From: Sphingomonas albertensis
GTDB taxonomy: Bacteria > Pseudomonadota > Alphaproteobacteria > Sphingomonadales > Sphingomonadaceae
DNA: 64,000 nucleotides
Direction of reading: 5' to 3'
NCBI RefSeq assembly: GCF_014358075.1
Contig: NZ_JACONT010000002.1
Location: 176,108-240,107 of the forward strand
In this document: positions 46,281 to 54,700 of the stretch, in pieces
How positions within the stretch are numbered: position 1 is the stretch's first letter
Layout of the letters: each line of letters opens with the position of its first letter
Translations under genes and position numbers: made by a program
Notes under the pieces: generated by a model
What the model was told of the DNA's origin: nothing
The model's database searches: none
Seen by the model: the letters and a program-made list of their open reading frames with translations, nothing else

Positions 46281-47345
46281 ATGATTGGGGTTAACGGTCG
46301 CTTCCTGGGTCGCTCGGTCACTGGCGTCGAACGATTTGCCCGCATGCTGCTGAACGAGGTGCATGACCGCGTGGCACAGGGCGCAGAGCCGCCACGCTGG
46401 ACGATATTGCTCCCGCCGGGCGTTGCCGCTCCCGCTGAATGGCCCCATTTTTCAGCCCGGACGATTGGTAAAGGTGGCGGCCATGCTTGGGAGCAATTCC
46501 ACCTGCCCCGAGCAGCACACGGCTCGACGTTATTGAACCTCTGCAATTCCGGACCGGTGCTGCCGCGACGATCGCTGACCGTCGTTCACGACGCGCTCGT
46601 CTACGACCTTCCCGGCAATTTTTCGCGGCCGTATCGGACCATGCACCGCACCCTGGGGCGCCTGATCGCGCGTCGCTCGCGGATCGCGACCGTGTCCGGC
46701 TTTTCGCGCGATCGGCTCGCCGCGGTGCTCGGCCTCGACCCCACGACGATCCCGGTCATCCCCAATGCGGCGGACCATGTCGATGCGATCGTGCCGGACA
46801 CGACGATCGTCGACCAGCTCGGTCTGACGCCGGGCCGCTTCATGCTGTTCGTCGGGTCGTTCGCGCCGAACAAGAACCTGCCCCGCGCGCTGGAGGCGTT
46901 CGCGCGAGTCGCGCAACCCGACGACCGACTGGTGCTGGTCGGCGCGGCGGTCAAATCCTTCGCGCAGAACGGCATGGATACGGTACCGCCCGGCGTGATC
47001 CTGCCCGGCCGGATCAGCGACGCCGCGCTGATGGGGCTGTACCGCGGTGCGCGCGCGCTCGTCTTCCCCAGCCTGTACGAAGGGTTCGGGATTCCCCCGC
47101 TGGAGATGATGCGCTTCGGTCGGCCGGTGCTGGCGGGCGACATCCCGCCGGTGCGCGAAGTGTGCGGGGACGCGGCGCTGTACGTCGATCCGATGTCGGT
47201 CGATTCGATCGCCGCGGGGATGGAGCGGATGCTGCGCGACGACACGCTGGTCGAAACCCTCGCCGCACGTACCCTCTCACGCGCGAATGCCTATACCTGG
47301 GCGGCAAGTGCCGACGATCTGATCGCGGCGCTCGCGACGGTCTGA
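46281..47345 (+). CDS. Glycosyltransferase family 4 (GT-B)
   Basis: This 354-residue GT-B transferase has a GVERFARMLLNEV N-terminal motif and a clear C-terminal GT4 domain: FMLFVGSFAPNKNLPRALEA, FPSLYEGFGIPPLEMMRFGR and PPVREVCGDAALYVDP (the EX7E region). It diverges from the priming transferase gene across about 255 bp. The donor sugar is unknown. Confidence 0.9.
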   Translation: MIGVNGRFLGRSVTGVERFARMLLNEVHDRVAQGAEPPRWTILLPPGVAAPAEWPHFSARTIGKGGGHAWEQFHLPRAAHGSTLLNLCNSGPVLPRRSLTVVHDALVYDLPGNFSRPYRTMHRTLGRLIARRSRIATVSGFSRDRLAAVLGLDPTTIPVIPNAADHVDAIVPDTTIVDQLGLTPGRFMLFVGSFAPNKNLPRALEAFARVAQPDDRLVLVGAAVKSFAQNGMDTVPPGVILPGRISDAALMGLYRGARALVFPSLYEGFGIPPLEMMRFGRPVLAGDIPPVREVCGDAALYVDPMSVDSIAAGMERMLRDDTLVETLAARTLSRANAYTWAASADDLIAALATV

Positions 47346-47382
47346 AACGATACCTACCGGCCGGTCGGTACGGCGCGTCCGA

Positions 47383-48591
47383 TCAGGTGGCCGTGCCGCC
47401 GGCATCGCCTGAATAGAGCGCGATATAGCGCCCGGCGACCGCGCCCTCTGAGAATTGCTCGAGCAAGGCCGGGTCGGCGGACCGCCGTGCGCGCCATGCG
47501 ACCGGATCGGCCAGCGCACGACGGATCTGCGTGGCCAGCGCCTCCGGATCGTCCTTGGCGTACATCTCGGCGAGCGGCGCCATCGGGCCGATCTCGGGCG
47601 TGCCGCCGGCGTCCGAATACAGCGTCGGCGTACCGCGCGCGAGGCTCTCGATCATCGTGCGCGGCAGCGGTTCGGGCCAAGTCGAACCAATGATCAGCAC
47701 GTCGATGCTGTCATAGAAGGCGTCGGCCTTGACGAACCCCATCCAGTCGATCCGCGGATCGGGATAGCGTGCCTTGAGCCCCTCGATATAGTCGGTCTGG
47801 CCGCCGCCCGCGATCCGCAGTCGCCAGTCGCCCTCGACGCCGGTGATCGCGGTCAGCACGACCTCGATGCCCTTCTCAGGTTCGACCCGGCCGATCACGC
47901 CGAACACCAGTCCGGGGGCATCCTCGCGTCCTGGCCGTTCCGGGCTCGACACCACCGAGGTGACGTCGGCGATGTTGAAGATCACCCGGCTCGGCGTATC
48001 GCGGAAGAAGCCGTGGCGCTCGTGCGTTTCGATCACGTAGCGGCTGTTCGAGGCGACGGCGTCGACCAGCGGCGTATTGTGCTTCTTGCGGTCGGTCAGC
48101 AGACGGCAATCGCCGCACCGCTCGACGCAATCCTTGCGGTCGCGGTACAGCGCCGCGCGCGCGCACATCAGGCTGTAGTCGCGCAGCGTATGGACGATCC
48201 GGATGTCGTTCGCGCGCGCCCAGTGCCAGATCTCGGTCGAGAAGCCCTGCAGATTGTTGGTGTGCAGGACGTCGGGCTTGATGCGCTTGGCGAGCGCGAT
48301 CAGGTCGCGAGTCGCGCGGCGATTGCGCCGGTCGCGCAGATGCCACAGCAGCCGCGCCGGCTTCGACGGGCGATGATCGGGGCGGAACGGCCAATAGAGG
48401 TTGCGCAGCGGCAAGCGGTGGACCGTCACCAGCCCGTCCTGCTCCTCGAGGGTCGCGTTGCCGTCGTGCAGCGATGCGACGTGAACGTCGTGCCCCCGCG
48501 CCGCCACGGCTCGGCCGAGCAGCGCGACCGAACGCTCCGCTCCGCCGACGGAGGACGGGGGGTACAACGTATTTACGATCAGAATGCGCAT
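47383..48591 (-). CDS. Glycosyltransferase family 4 (GT-B)
   Basis: This 402-residue GT-B enzyme begins RILIVNTLYPPSSVGGAERS and has the donor-side motifs VFGVIGRVEPEKGIEVVLTA and GSTWPEPLPRTMIESLARGT. GAAGGG lies upstream of the ATG ending at 48591. It contains CVERCGDCRLLTDRKKHNT, a Cys-rich stretch shared with the glycosyltransferase at 49550-50761, so the two are related. Confidence 0.9.
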   Translation of the reverse strand: MRILIVNTLYPPSSVGGAERSVALLGRAVAARGHDVHVASLHDGNATLEEQDGLVTVHRLPLRNLYWPFRPDHRPSKPARLLWHLRDRRNRRATRDLIALAKRIKPDVLHTNNLQGFSTEIWHWARANDIRIVHTLRDYSLMCARAALYRDRKDCVERCGDCRLLTDRKKHNTPLVDAVASNSRYVIETHERHGFFRDTPSRVIFNIADVTSVVSSPERPGREDAPGLVFGVIGRVEPEKGIEVVLTAITGVEGDWRLRIAGGGQTDYIEGLKARYPDPRIDWMGFVKADAFYDSIDVLIIGSTWPEPLPRTMIESLARGTPTLYSDAGGTPEIGPMAPLAEMYAKDDPEALATQIRRALADPVAWRARRSADPALLEQFSEGAVAGRYIALYSGDAGGTAT

Positions 48592-48948
48592 GCTACCCTT
48601 CGGATCGTTCCATGCGGCCACGCCGCCATGCATACAGCAATGATGCCGCTGATTGAAATTGCCTGCGGACCGTTGCCGTCCCGGTCGATCGTCGCCGAAT
48701 TCGCACCATGATCCACCGAGAATGACACGCCATCGATGTTCACTTCGCACGTGCGGTATCGCGTCGCTACCACTTCCTGCAACAACGAAGTGCCCCGACA
48801 CGGCGAAAAACGGCCACCGCTTGCTCGATTCTTACAAAAAACGGTACAAGTTCATCGGCATGGCCTTGCGGGGCTCGGTGATTGCCGCAATGCATCAAAA
48901 TCTCCACCGCCTGGGAATGCTGGCGAGCAACAAGGGTATCGTCCGTTC
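48592..48948. other. Divergent intergenic region, no gene supported
   Basis: These 357 bp separate a leftward glycosyltransferase gene and a rightward acetyltransferase gene. A 68-codon minus-strand frame at 48579-48785 has no recognisable similarity and a poor start. Promoters for both sides presumably lie here, but I cannot place them. Confidence 0.4.
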
Positions 48949-49506
48949 ATGACAACCGAGGGCAATGGCGGGGCAGCCGGTTTCCGGGCCGCGGTCCGGC
49001 GAGATCTGGCGCTGTTCGCGCATCATGAATCGACCCCCCTCACCCCGGCGTTCGCGGTGCGGATGGTGCTGTTGACGCAAGGATTCCAGTTCGTGCTGGC
49101 GCGACGGATCCAGGATGCGCTGGCGCGTATTCCGGTCGTCGGCCGGCCGCTGCGGCGCATCTGGTGGTGGTGGACCTGTCGCAAATTCGGGTCGGAGATC
49201 GCAATCGGCTGTACCGTGGCGGCCGGGCTCTATATTCCCCATCCGTACGGAATCGTCGTGGGCGTCTGCACGATCGAAGAGAATGTCGTTATTTTGCAGA
49301 ATGTAACGATCGGCTCTAGACATTCGCACAGTCCAGGGCATGCCCGAATAGGACGCGGAGCCTATCTGTCGGCAGGCGCCGCGATCATCGGAGCGGTCAC
49401 AATCGGAGAGGGAGCCATGATCGGCGCCAATGCAGTCGTGTTGCGCGACGTGCCCGACGGCGCGGTCGCGGTGGGCGTGCCGGCCCGGATCGTCGGCGCG
49501 TCATGA
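48949..49506 (+). CDS. Left-handed beta-helix acetyltransferase (CysE/WcaB-like)
   Basis: This 185-residue hexapeptide acyltransferase is paralogous to the one at 39511-40095. The beta-helix part reads VAAGLYIPHPYGIVVGVCTI, then VVILQNVTIGSRH and IGANAVVLRDVPDGAVAVG. The N-terminal helical part is shortened relative to cellular serine acetyltransferases. It lies just before a glycosyltransferase gene, again mirroring the other copy. Probable role: EPS O-acetylation. Confidence 0.85.
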   Translation: MTTEGNGGAAGFRAAVRRDLALFAHHESTPLTPAFAVRMVLLTQGFQFVLARRIQDALARIPVVGRPLRRIWWWWTCRKFGSEIAIGCTVAAGLYIPHPYGIVVGVCTIEENVVILQNVTIGSRHSHSPGHARIGRGAYLSAGAAIIGAVTIGEGAMIGANAVVLRDVPDGAVAVGVPARIVGAS

Positions 49507-49549
49507 CCCGTCACATCGTTGCGCCGCGGCCCCGCGAAGGGAGGACGCG

Positions 49550-50761
49550 ATGCGCATTCTGAGCATCTCCGCATTCTATCCGCCCTATGTGATCGGCGGC
49601 GCGGAACTGTGCGCGCACAGCCTGACCTATTGGTTCGCGGCCAATGGTCACGAAGCCGCGGTGCTGACTGCGGCGCCAATGGTCGAGCATGAAAGCTGGG
49701 CCACGCCGCAGGACGGCTACACGCTGTACCGCGTCAACACACCGCACATCTATCCGGTGTTCAGGGCTAGCCAGGCGCCCGGCTGGAAAAAGCCGATCTG
49801 GCATGCCCAGGATCATTACGACCCGCGCAACGAGGCGATGTTCGAGAAGGTCATCGACGACTTCAAGCCGGACTTCATCCACATCCACTGGATTTCGGGC
49901 CTCGGCTATAATGGCCTGAAGGTCATTGGCCGCCACGACATCCCGACCGCGATCACGTTGCACGATCTCGCTTATGCCTGCCTGCGGACGACGATGTTCC
50001 GCGGCAGCGACGAATGCGTCGAGCAATGCACCAATTGTCGCCTGAGTTCGAAGGTGAAGATGGGCTTCCTGCGCGAGATCCCGCGGCTGGGCTTCATCTC
50101 GCCGTCGCAGTCCAACCTCGACACGATCTCGTCGCTGCTGCCGATCGAGGACTATCCGCGCTTCCACATCCTCAATCCGAACCACTACCCAGCCCCGCGC
50201 GTGACGCATGCGCCGGCCGGCAAGGTCAGGCTGTTGTTCGTCGGTCGGCTGGAGAAGACCAAGGGGATCAATTTCGTCCTCGAACTGCTCGACCAGCTAT
50301 CGGCTACCTACGACTTCCATCTCACCGTGCTCGGCAAGGGGCCGGAGGATCACGCCTTGCGCGGGACCTATGGCGAGCGTCCGTGGCTGACGATGAAGGG
50401 CCATGTCCCGCAACAGATCGTCGCCGACATCATGGCCGAAAGCGACCTGCTGGTGGTGCCGTCGCTGTGGGCGGAAAACTCGCCGGGCGTCGTGTTCCAG
50501 GCGCTGGTCAACGCGTTGCCGGTCATGGGCAGCGACAAGGGTGGCCTGCCCGAACTGATCGAGCCCGGCGTCAACGGCATGCTGGTGCCCCCCGGCGACG
50601 CGGAGCAATGGCGCGCGGCGATCGTCGATGTGCTCGACCGCCCCGAACAGCTGCTCGTGCTACGCGAGCAGGCGGCAAAGCAGACCGAGCGCTATGACTA
50701 TGACGGGCTGGCCAAGCAGATGATCGGCGCCTTCGAACAGATCGCAGCGAGCAAGCGCTAG
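49550..50761 (+). CDS. Glycosyltransferase family 4 (GT-B)
   Basis: This 403-residue GT-B enzyme starts RILSISAFYPPYVIGGAELC. The C-terminal donor motifs are RLLFVGRLEKTKGINFVLEL, VPSLWAENSPGVVFQALVNA and GLPELIEPGVNG. A Cys-rich CVEQCTNCRLSSK segment parallels the protein at 47383-48591. GGGAGGA precedes the ATG. It ends about 40 bp before a convergent lipoprotein gene. Confidence 0.9.
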   Translation: MRILSISAFYPPYVIGGAELCAHSLTYWFAANGHEAAVLTAAPMVEHESWATPQDGYTLYRVNTPHIYPVFRASQAPGWKKPIWHAQDHYDPRNEAMFEKVIDDFKPDFIHIHWISGLGYNGLKVIGRHDIPTAITLHDLAYACLRTTMFRGSDECVEQCTNCRLSSKVKMGFLREIPRLGFISPSQSNLDTISSLLPIEDYPRFHILNPNHYPAPRVTHAPAGKVRLLFVGRLEKTKGINFVLELLDQLSATYDFHLTVLGKGPEDHALRGTYGERPWLTMKGHVPQQIVADIMAESDLLVVPSLWAENSPGVVFQALVNALPVMGSDKGGLPELIEPGVNGMLVPPGDAEQWRAAIVDVLDRPEQLLVLREQAAKQTERYDYDGLAKQMIGAFEQIAASKR

Positions 50762-50803
50762 CGTCGATCGAATTGCGGGGGGCCGCTCGGACTTGAGGGC
50801 CCC

Positions 50804-52258
50804 TCATAGCAGGCGGGCGTTGACTCCCAGGCGGCTGACGTTGGGCACGTCGATGACGACGGGCATCTCGCCGACCGTGACGCTGCGATCGGCAGAGACT
50901 GCGCCCGATGCCTGGCACAGCGTGCGGCTGGTATACGCGGCCGTGCCGCCGACCGTGACCCGCCCCTGACGGCCCGACACCGCACTCCACGCGACGATCG
51001 CCAGGCCGCGCGGCGTCGTCACCCTGATCACCGTCAGGCCGCCATCGACGGTCTGCACCGCCATCGCCTTGGCCTCGGCGATGAGCGCGCTGGCGTCGGC
51101 GAACGCGCATTGCGCGGCCTTGGCAGCATAATTGGCGTCGTAGAGCCCGAAATTATGCTGGATGTTGGTGGGGTCGGATCCTGAATCCTTGGTTTCGTAA
51201 TACCAGCTGCCCGCCACCCAAGGCAGCGCGGCGGTGTGCAGCAGGAACTGCGGGACGTTGGTCGCCACCTTCGCGGTGCTCACCGAACAGGACGCGGTGC
51301 CCGAGGGCCAGCCCCATTCGGTCACGTAGACCGGCAGGTCGCGCCCGCCATTCGCGCTGGCGACCTTGTCATGCAGCGTACCCAGGCGGCCGATCGCCTC
51401 GGTCGCGGTGCGGTTCGCGGTGCTGGCGCAGTGATTGTAGATATGCGCCGACACGCCATCGGCCTGCGCGGCACCACCGCGCGCCAGTACGTCGAGCGTC
51501 CACTGCCACCCCGGATCGTCTCCAGCCGCGCCGACCAGCACCTTGGCACCAGGCGCCACCTGCTTGATCGCGCTGGTCGTACGCGCGGCGAGCGGCGCGT
51601 AATAGAGCGAGGCGCGATAGTCCGAGGCGTCGCCGGGACCGACCAGCACCGGCTTGTCGCGAACGGCGTTGCGGTTCCACTCGTTCCAGATCTCGTACAG
51701 CGCGTCGCGACCGCCCGTCGCCGCCACCGCATGCTGCGCATAGATCGTGAACGCAGCCTGCCCGACATCCCCGACCGGCGGCGAGGCACCGGGTATCCAC
51801 GGATTGCCGTTGTTGAGGATATAAAGCGGGCGGGCGCTGCTCTTGCCGAGGAACGTCACCAGCGGCGTCGGCAGATGTGCACCATCGACGTCCCAGTCGG
51901 GAGCCAGCGCGTTCCAGAAGAGATCCTCGCGAAACGCACGGATGCCAGAGTCGGCGAAGCGTTGCGCAACGCTGTCGGGATCGTAGCCAGCCAGGGCCGC
52001 ATAGGAGAAATGGGTCGCCGCACCGACGATATAGGGCGTGGTCCGGACGGGAAGATCGGCACCTGCAAAGACGATCGCGGTCGCCCCGGATTCGATCGGC
52101 AGCGCGCTGGCGTCGCCCGCGCTCGGAGTCGGCGCAGGAGTCGGCGTGGGGGTCGGCGCTGCTACGGGAACGGTCACGACCGCTTCGGTAGACGGATCGG
52201 AGCCACCGCCACACGACGCCAGCAACACACTCAGCAGCGGCACAAAACGGCGAGCCAT
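50804..52258 (-). CDS. Clan GH-A glycosidase-like lipoprotein
   Basis: This 484-residue protein starts with a lipoprotein signal (LLSVLLASC, Cys16) and a proline/threonine linker (about residues 30-47, TPTPTPAPTP). The TIM barrel follows, with acid/base E193 in EIWNEWN and nucleophile E314 in VYVTEWGWP. A C-terminal beta-sandwich resembles that of the paralogue at 43196-44596. It is predicted to be anchored in a membrane facing the periplasm or outside, and to act on the EPS, perhaps as a trimming or depolymerising enzyme. GGGAAAG precedes the ATG. Confidence 0.84.
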   Translation of the reverse strand: MARRFVPLLSVLLASCGGGSDPSTEAVVTVPVAAPTPTPTPAPTPSAGDASALPIESGATAIVFAGADLPVRTTPYIVGAATHFSYAALAGYDPDSVAQRFADSGIRAFREDLFWNALAPDWDVDGAHLPTPLVTFLGKSSARPLYILNNGNPWIPGASPPVGDVGQAAFTIYAQHAVAATGGRDALYEIWNEWNRNAVRDKPVLVGPGDASDYRASLYYAPLAARTTSAIKQVAPGAKVLVGAAGDDPGWQWTLDVLARGGAAQADGVSAHIYNHCASTANRTATEAIGRLGTLHDKVASANGGRDLPVYVTEWGWPSGTASCSVSTAKVATNVPQFLLHTAALPWVAGSWYYETKDSGSDPTNIQHNFGLYDANYAAKAAQCAFADASALIAEAKAMAVQTVDGGLTVIRVTTPRGLAIVAWSAVSGRQGRVTVGGTAAYTSRTLCQASGAVSADRSVTVGEMPVVIDVPNVSRLGVNARLL

Positions 52259-52408
52259 ATCTTTCCCTTTTTGATGGCTACGCGCTAATTCCCAAGATTT
52301 TAGATGCGGTTAATAGTCCGGACAGAATTAAACGTTTATGCGGCGGTGCAGCGTGACCTGAAAGGATGGTCACGACCGCATCGACCCGGGCGTCTTGACG
52401 TCGTGAAT

Positions 52409-53716
52409 ATGAGAAGGCACGCAGACTCCATGTTCGGTCGCCCCCCTGCTCGTCGGTCCATGCTGCGTTGCGGCAAAGAAAATGCCAGACTCCTGGGCAA
52501 TGCCACGCTGTTCGGCGTCGTTGCGCAGACGCTTGGCGTGACGGTGCTCGCGATGCCGAATCCGGCGGTCGCGCAGACCGAACGCCTGGGCGTACCGTTG
52601 ATCCCGATCCCGCTGTTGGGCACCTCCGGCGTCAACCAGCCGGGGCTGAGCGTGACGCCGACGGCGGAGGTCGCGTATGACGACAACATCTTCCGTACCA
52701 GCGACGATCGCGCGGCACCGGTCGACGACATCATCGTCACGCCCGCGCTCCGGGCATCGTATCAGCGTCAGCTTGGGCAGAACGATCTGCGCGTCGACGG
52801 CGACCTCGGGTATAGTTTCTATACGCAGAACACCGATCGCAGCCGGGTGCGCGCCGATATCAGGGGCAGCGGGACGATCCGGATCGCCGGCATTTGCCAG
52901 ATCCAGCCCGACCTGCGCTTGACCCGCCAGCAGGCCGATTACGGCGACATCAACGGCCCGATCGACAATTTCCAGACCTTCTCGACCTTGGCGGTGAAGG
53001 CCAGCTGCCCGCGCGCGGTCGGCTTCTTTCCGCTCGCCGAACTGTCGCGCCGGACGACCCGCAACGACACGCTGTTCAACTTTGCCGACCAGACGCTCGT
53101 GTCGGCGGCCGGCGGCATCGGCTATGCGCGTCCCAGCCTGGGACAGGCGGCGCTCTTCTATCGCTATTCGCGCGCCGATCGCCCGACCATCGGCGTCGTC
53201 AACCGGATCGACGAGGCCGGCGTGACGTTCAACCGCGCGGTCGTCAGCCGCGTCGAGATGTCGGTCGATCTGCATTACCTGCAGGCGAGCAGCAAGGGCG
53301 CCAATGTCCGTCCGTATCGCGGTGCGGGCTGGGATATCGACCTGGTGTTCCGCCCTATCCCGCGGATCCTGTTCAAGGGCGAGGCCGGACGACGGATCGT
53401 CAACGACTCGCTCGTGCCGGCCGGGTTCACCGTGCAGACCGATTATGCGCTCAGCACCGAATGGCGGTTTGCCGAGCGGACGCTCCTGCGCGGTGGCGCA
53501 GTTCTCGGGCGGCGCCAGTTTCGTGGCGATCCCCTTGTAATCGCAGCACCTTTTTCGAGCGACCGCTTTTCAAGCCTGACTTTGGGCCTGACCCGTGCCA
53601 TGGGCGAGCGGCTCAATCTGACTCTGGACGCGCAGCGCACGTCGCGCCGCACCAATACCGGACTCAACAACTATGATGCCGACCGCGTTGCGGCAGGCGT
53701 ATCGTACAGGTTCTGA
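52409..53716 (+). CDS. Outer-membrane beta-barrel protein of the EPS export operon
   Basis: This is a 435-residue protein with a signal peptide (ending near NPAVAQ) and a beta-barrel rich in alternating aromatic strands, ending in VSYRF. It resembles the GelF/SpsF-type barrel in sphingan clusters (beta-barrel porin 2 family). It is the first gene of the operon, 4 bp before the Wza-like gene. Whether it forms an export pore or anchors the polymer is not known. The start is uncertain: ATG at 52409, 52430 or 52460. Confidence 0.82.
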   Translation: MRRHADSMFGRPPARRSMLRCGKENARLLGNATLFGVVAQTLGVTVLAMPNPAVAQTERLGVPLIPIPLLGTSGVNQPGLSVTPTAEVAYDDNIFRTSDDRAAPVDDIIVTPALRASYQRQLGQNDLRVDGDLGYSFYTQNTDRSRVRADIRGSGTIRIAGICQIQPDLRLTRQQADYGDINGPIDNFQTFSTLAVKASCPRAVGFFPLAELSRRTTRNDTLFNFADQTLVSAAGGIGYARPSLGQAALFYRYSRADRPTIGVVNRIDEAGVTFNRAVVSRVEMSVDLHYLQASSKGANVRPYRGAGWDIDLVFRPIPRILFKGEAGRRIVNDSLVPAGFTVQTDYALSTEWRFAERTLLRGGAVLGRRQFRGDPLVIAAPFSSDRFSSLTLGLTRAMGERLNLTLDAQRTSRRTNTGLNNYDADRVAAGVSYRF

Positions 53717-53720
53717 TCTA

Positions 53721-54593
53721 ATGACGAGGCACATCATGACAGGTAGCTGGCACTCCGTACGCCTGGCTGGCGCATTTGCGCTGTCGGCGGTTCTGCTCGC
53801 CCAGACTGTGCACGCCCAGACCGCCGAGCCCGCTCCGGCGCAGACGGCCCCCGGTTCGACCTCGCCCGGTGCGACCTCGCCGGGTGCCACCGGGACGGCG
53901 GCCAGTTCCTACGTTCTCGGCGCGAACGACGAGATCGCGGTGACCGTCTTCGGGCAGGAAGCGATGTCGTCGAAGACGCGTATCCGCGCCGACGGCACGA
54001 TCACCGCACCGTATCTCGGCGTCGTCCAGGCGGCGGGCAAGACGACGGCGCAGCTCGGCACCGAATTGTCGCAGGCCTATGTGCGCGGCGGCTATCTCAG
54101 CAAGCCGTCGATCAACGTCGAGATCACGGCGTACAGCAGCAAGACGGCGACCGTGCTGGGTGCGGTCCCCAATTCGGGGCTCTACCCGATCGATCGCCCC
54201 TATACCGTCTCGGCGATGGTCGCGCGCGCCGGCGGACCGCGGATTGATGGTGCCAACGCGGTGATCCTGACCCCGGCCGGTGGCCAGCCACAGCGCATCT
54301 CGCTCGCCGACCTCAGCGGCGGCGCATCGCGGATGGTGCAGCCCGGCGACACGCTGTTCGTCCCGACCGCCGAGACGATCTACGTGTACGGCGAAGTGAA
54401 CAAGGGCGGTGCGTTCCCGGTCCAGCCGGGCATGACGTTCCGTCAGGCACTGGCGCTCGCAGGGGGCCCGACGCTGGCCGGCTCGGTCAAGCGGATCGAA
54501 GTGCGGCGCGGCGGGCAGAAGCTCGACAAGCCGGACCTCGACATGCCGGTCCAGCCCGAAGATGTGCTGGTCATCAAGGAAAAGTGGTTCTGA
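53721..54593 (+). CDS. Wza-like polysaccharide export protein
   Basis: This 290-residue protein of the polysaccharide export (Poly_export/SLBB) family has a signal peptide ending TVHAQ, a threonine/proline-rich linker with repeats (about residues 35-60), then NDEIAVTVFGQEAMSSKTRI and SLBB domains (PYTVSAMVARAGGPRIDGAN, FPVQPGMTFRQALALAGG). There is no lipobox cysteine, unlike E. coli Wza, as in some sphingan GelD proteins. An ATG at 53736 is an alternative start with a better ribosome site (GAGG). Confidence 0.9.
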   Translation: MTRHIMTGSWHSVRLAGAFALSAVLLAQTVHAQTAEPAPAQTAPGSTSPGATSPGATGTAASSYVLGANDEIAVTVFGQEAMSSKTRIRADGTITAPYLGVVQAAGKTTAQLGTELSQAYVRGGYLSKPSINVEITAYSSKTATVLGAVPNSGLYPIDRPYTVSAMVARAGGPRIDGANAVILTPAGGQPQRISLADLSGGASRMVQPGDTLFVPTAETIYVYGEVNKGGAFPVQPGMTFRQALALAGGPTLAGSVKRIEVRRGGQKLDKPDLDMPVQPEDVLVIKEKWF

Positions 54594-54598
54594 TCGCG

Positions 54599-54700
54599 AT
54601 GACCTTTTTCGCCATCACTTCGATCGCCACACCCTCGATCGCCATCACCTCGCTCGGGGCGGCGCCGTTCAACTCGACAGCGCGGAAAGGCCACCCGTGA
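54599..54700 (+). CDS. 33-codon leader-like small ORF overlapping the AAA gene start
   Basis: The frame from ATG 54599 ends in a TGA overlapping the AAA gene GTG (GTGA). Coding uses a near-repeat of TCGATCGCC (54612-54655). The ribosome site is weak. It parallels the leader at 30404-30508. It may be translational coupling or fortuitous. Confidence 0.3.
   Translation: MTFFAITSIATPSIAITSLGAAPFNSTARKGHP

Noticed and set aside
48579..48785. 68-codon minus-strand frame with a somewhat protein-like middle
   Set aside because: It overlaps the glycosyltransferase start, has no good ribosome site and matches nothing I know.
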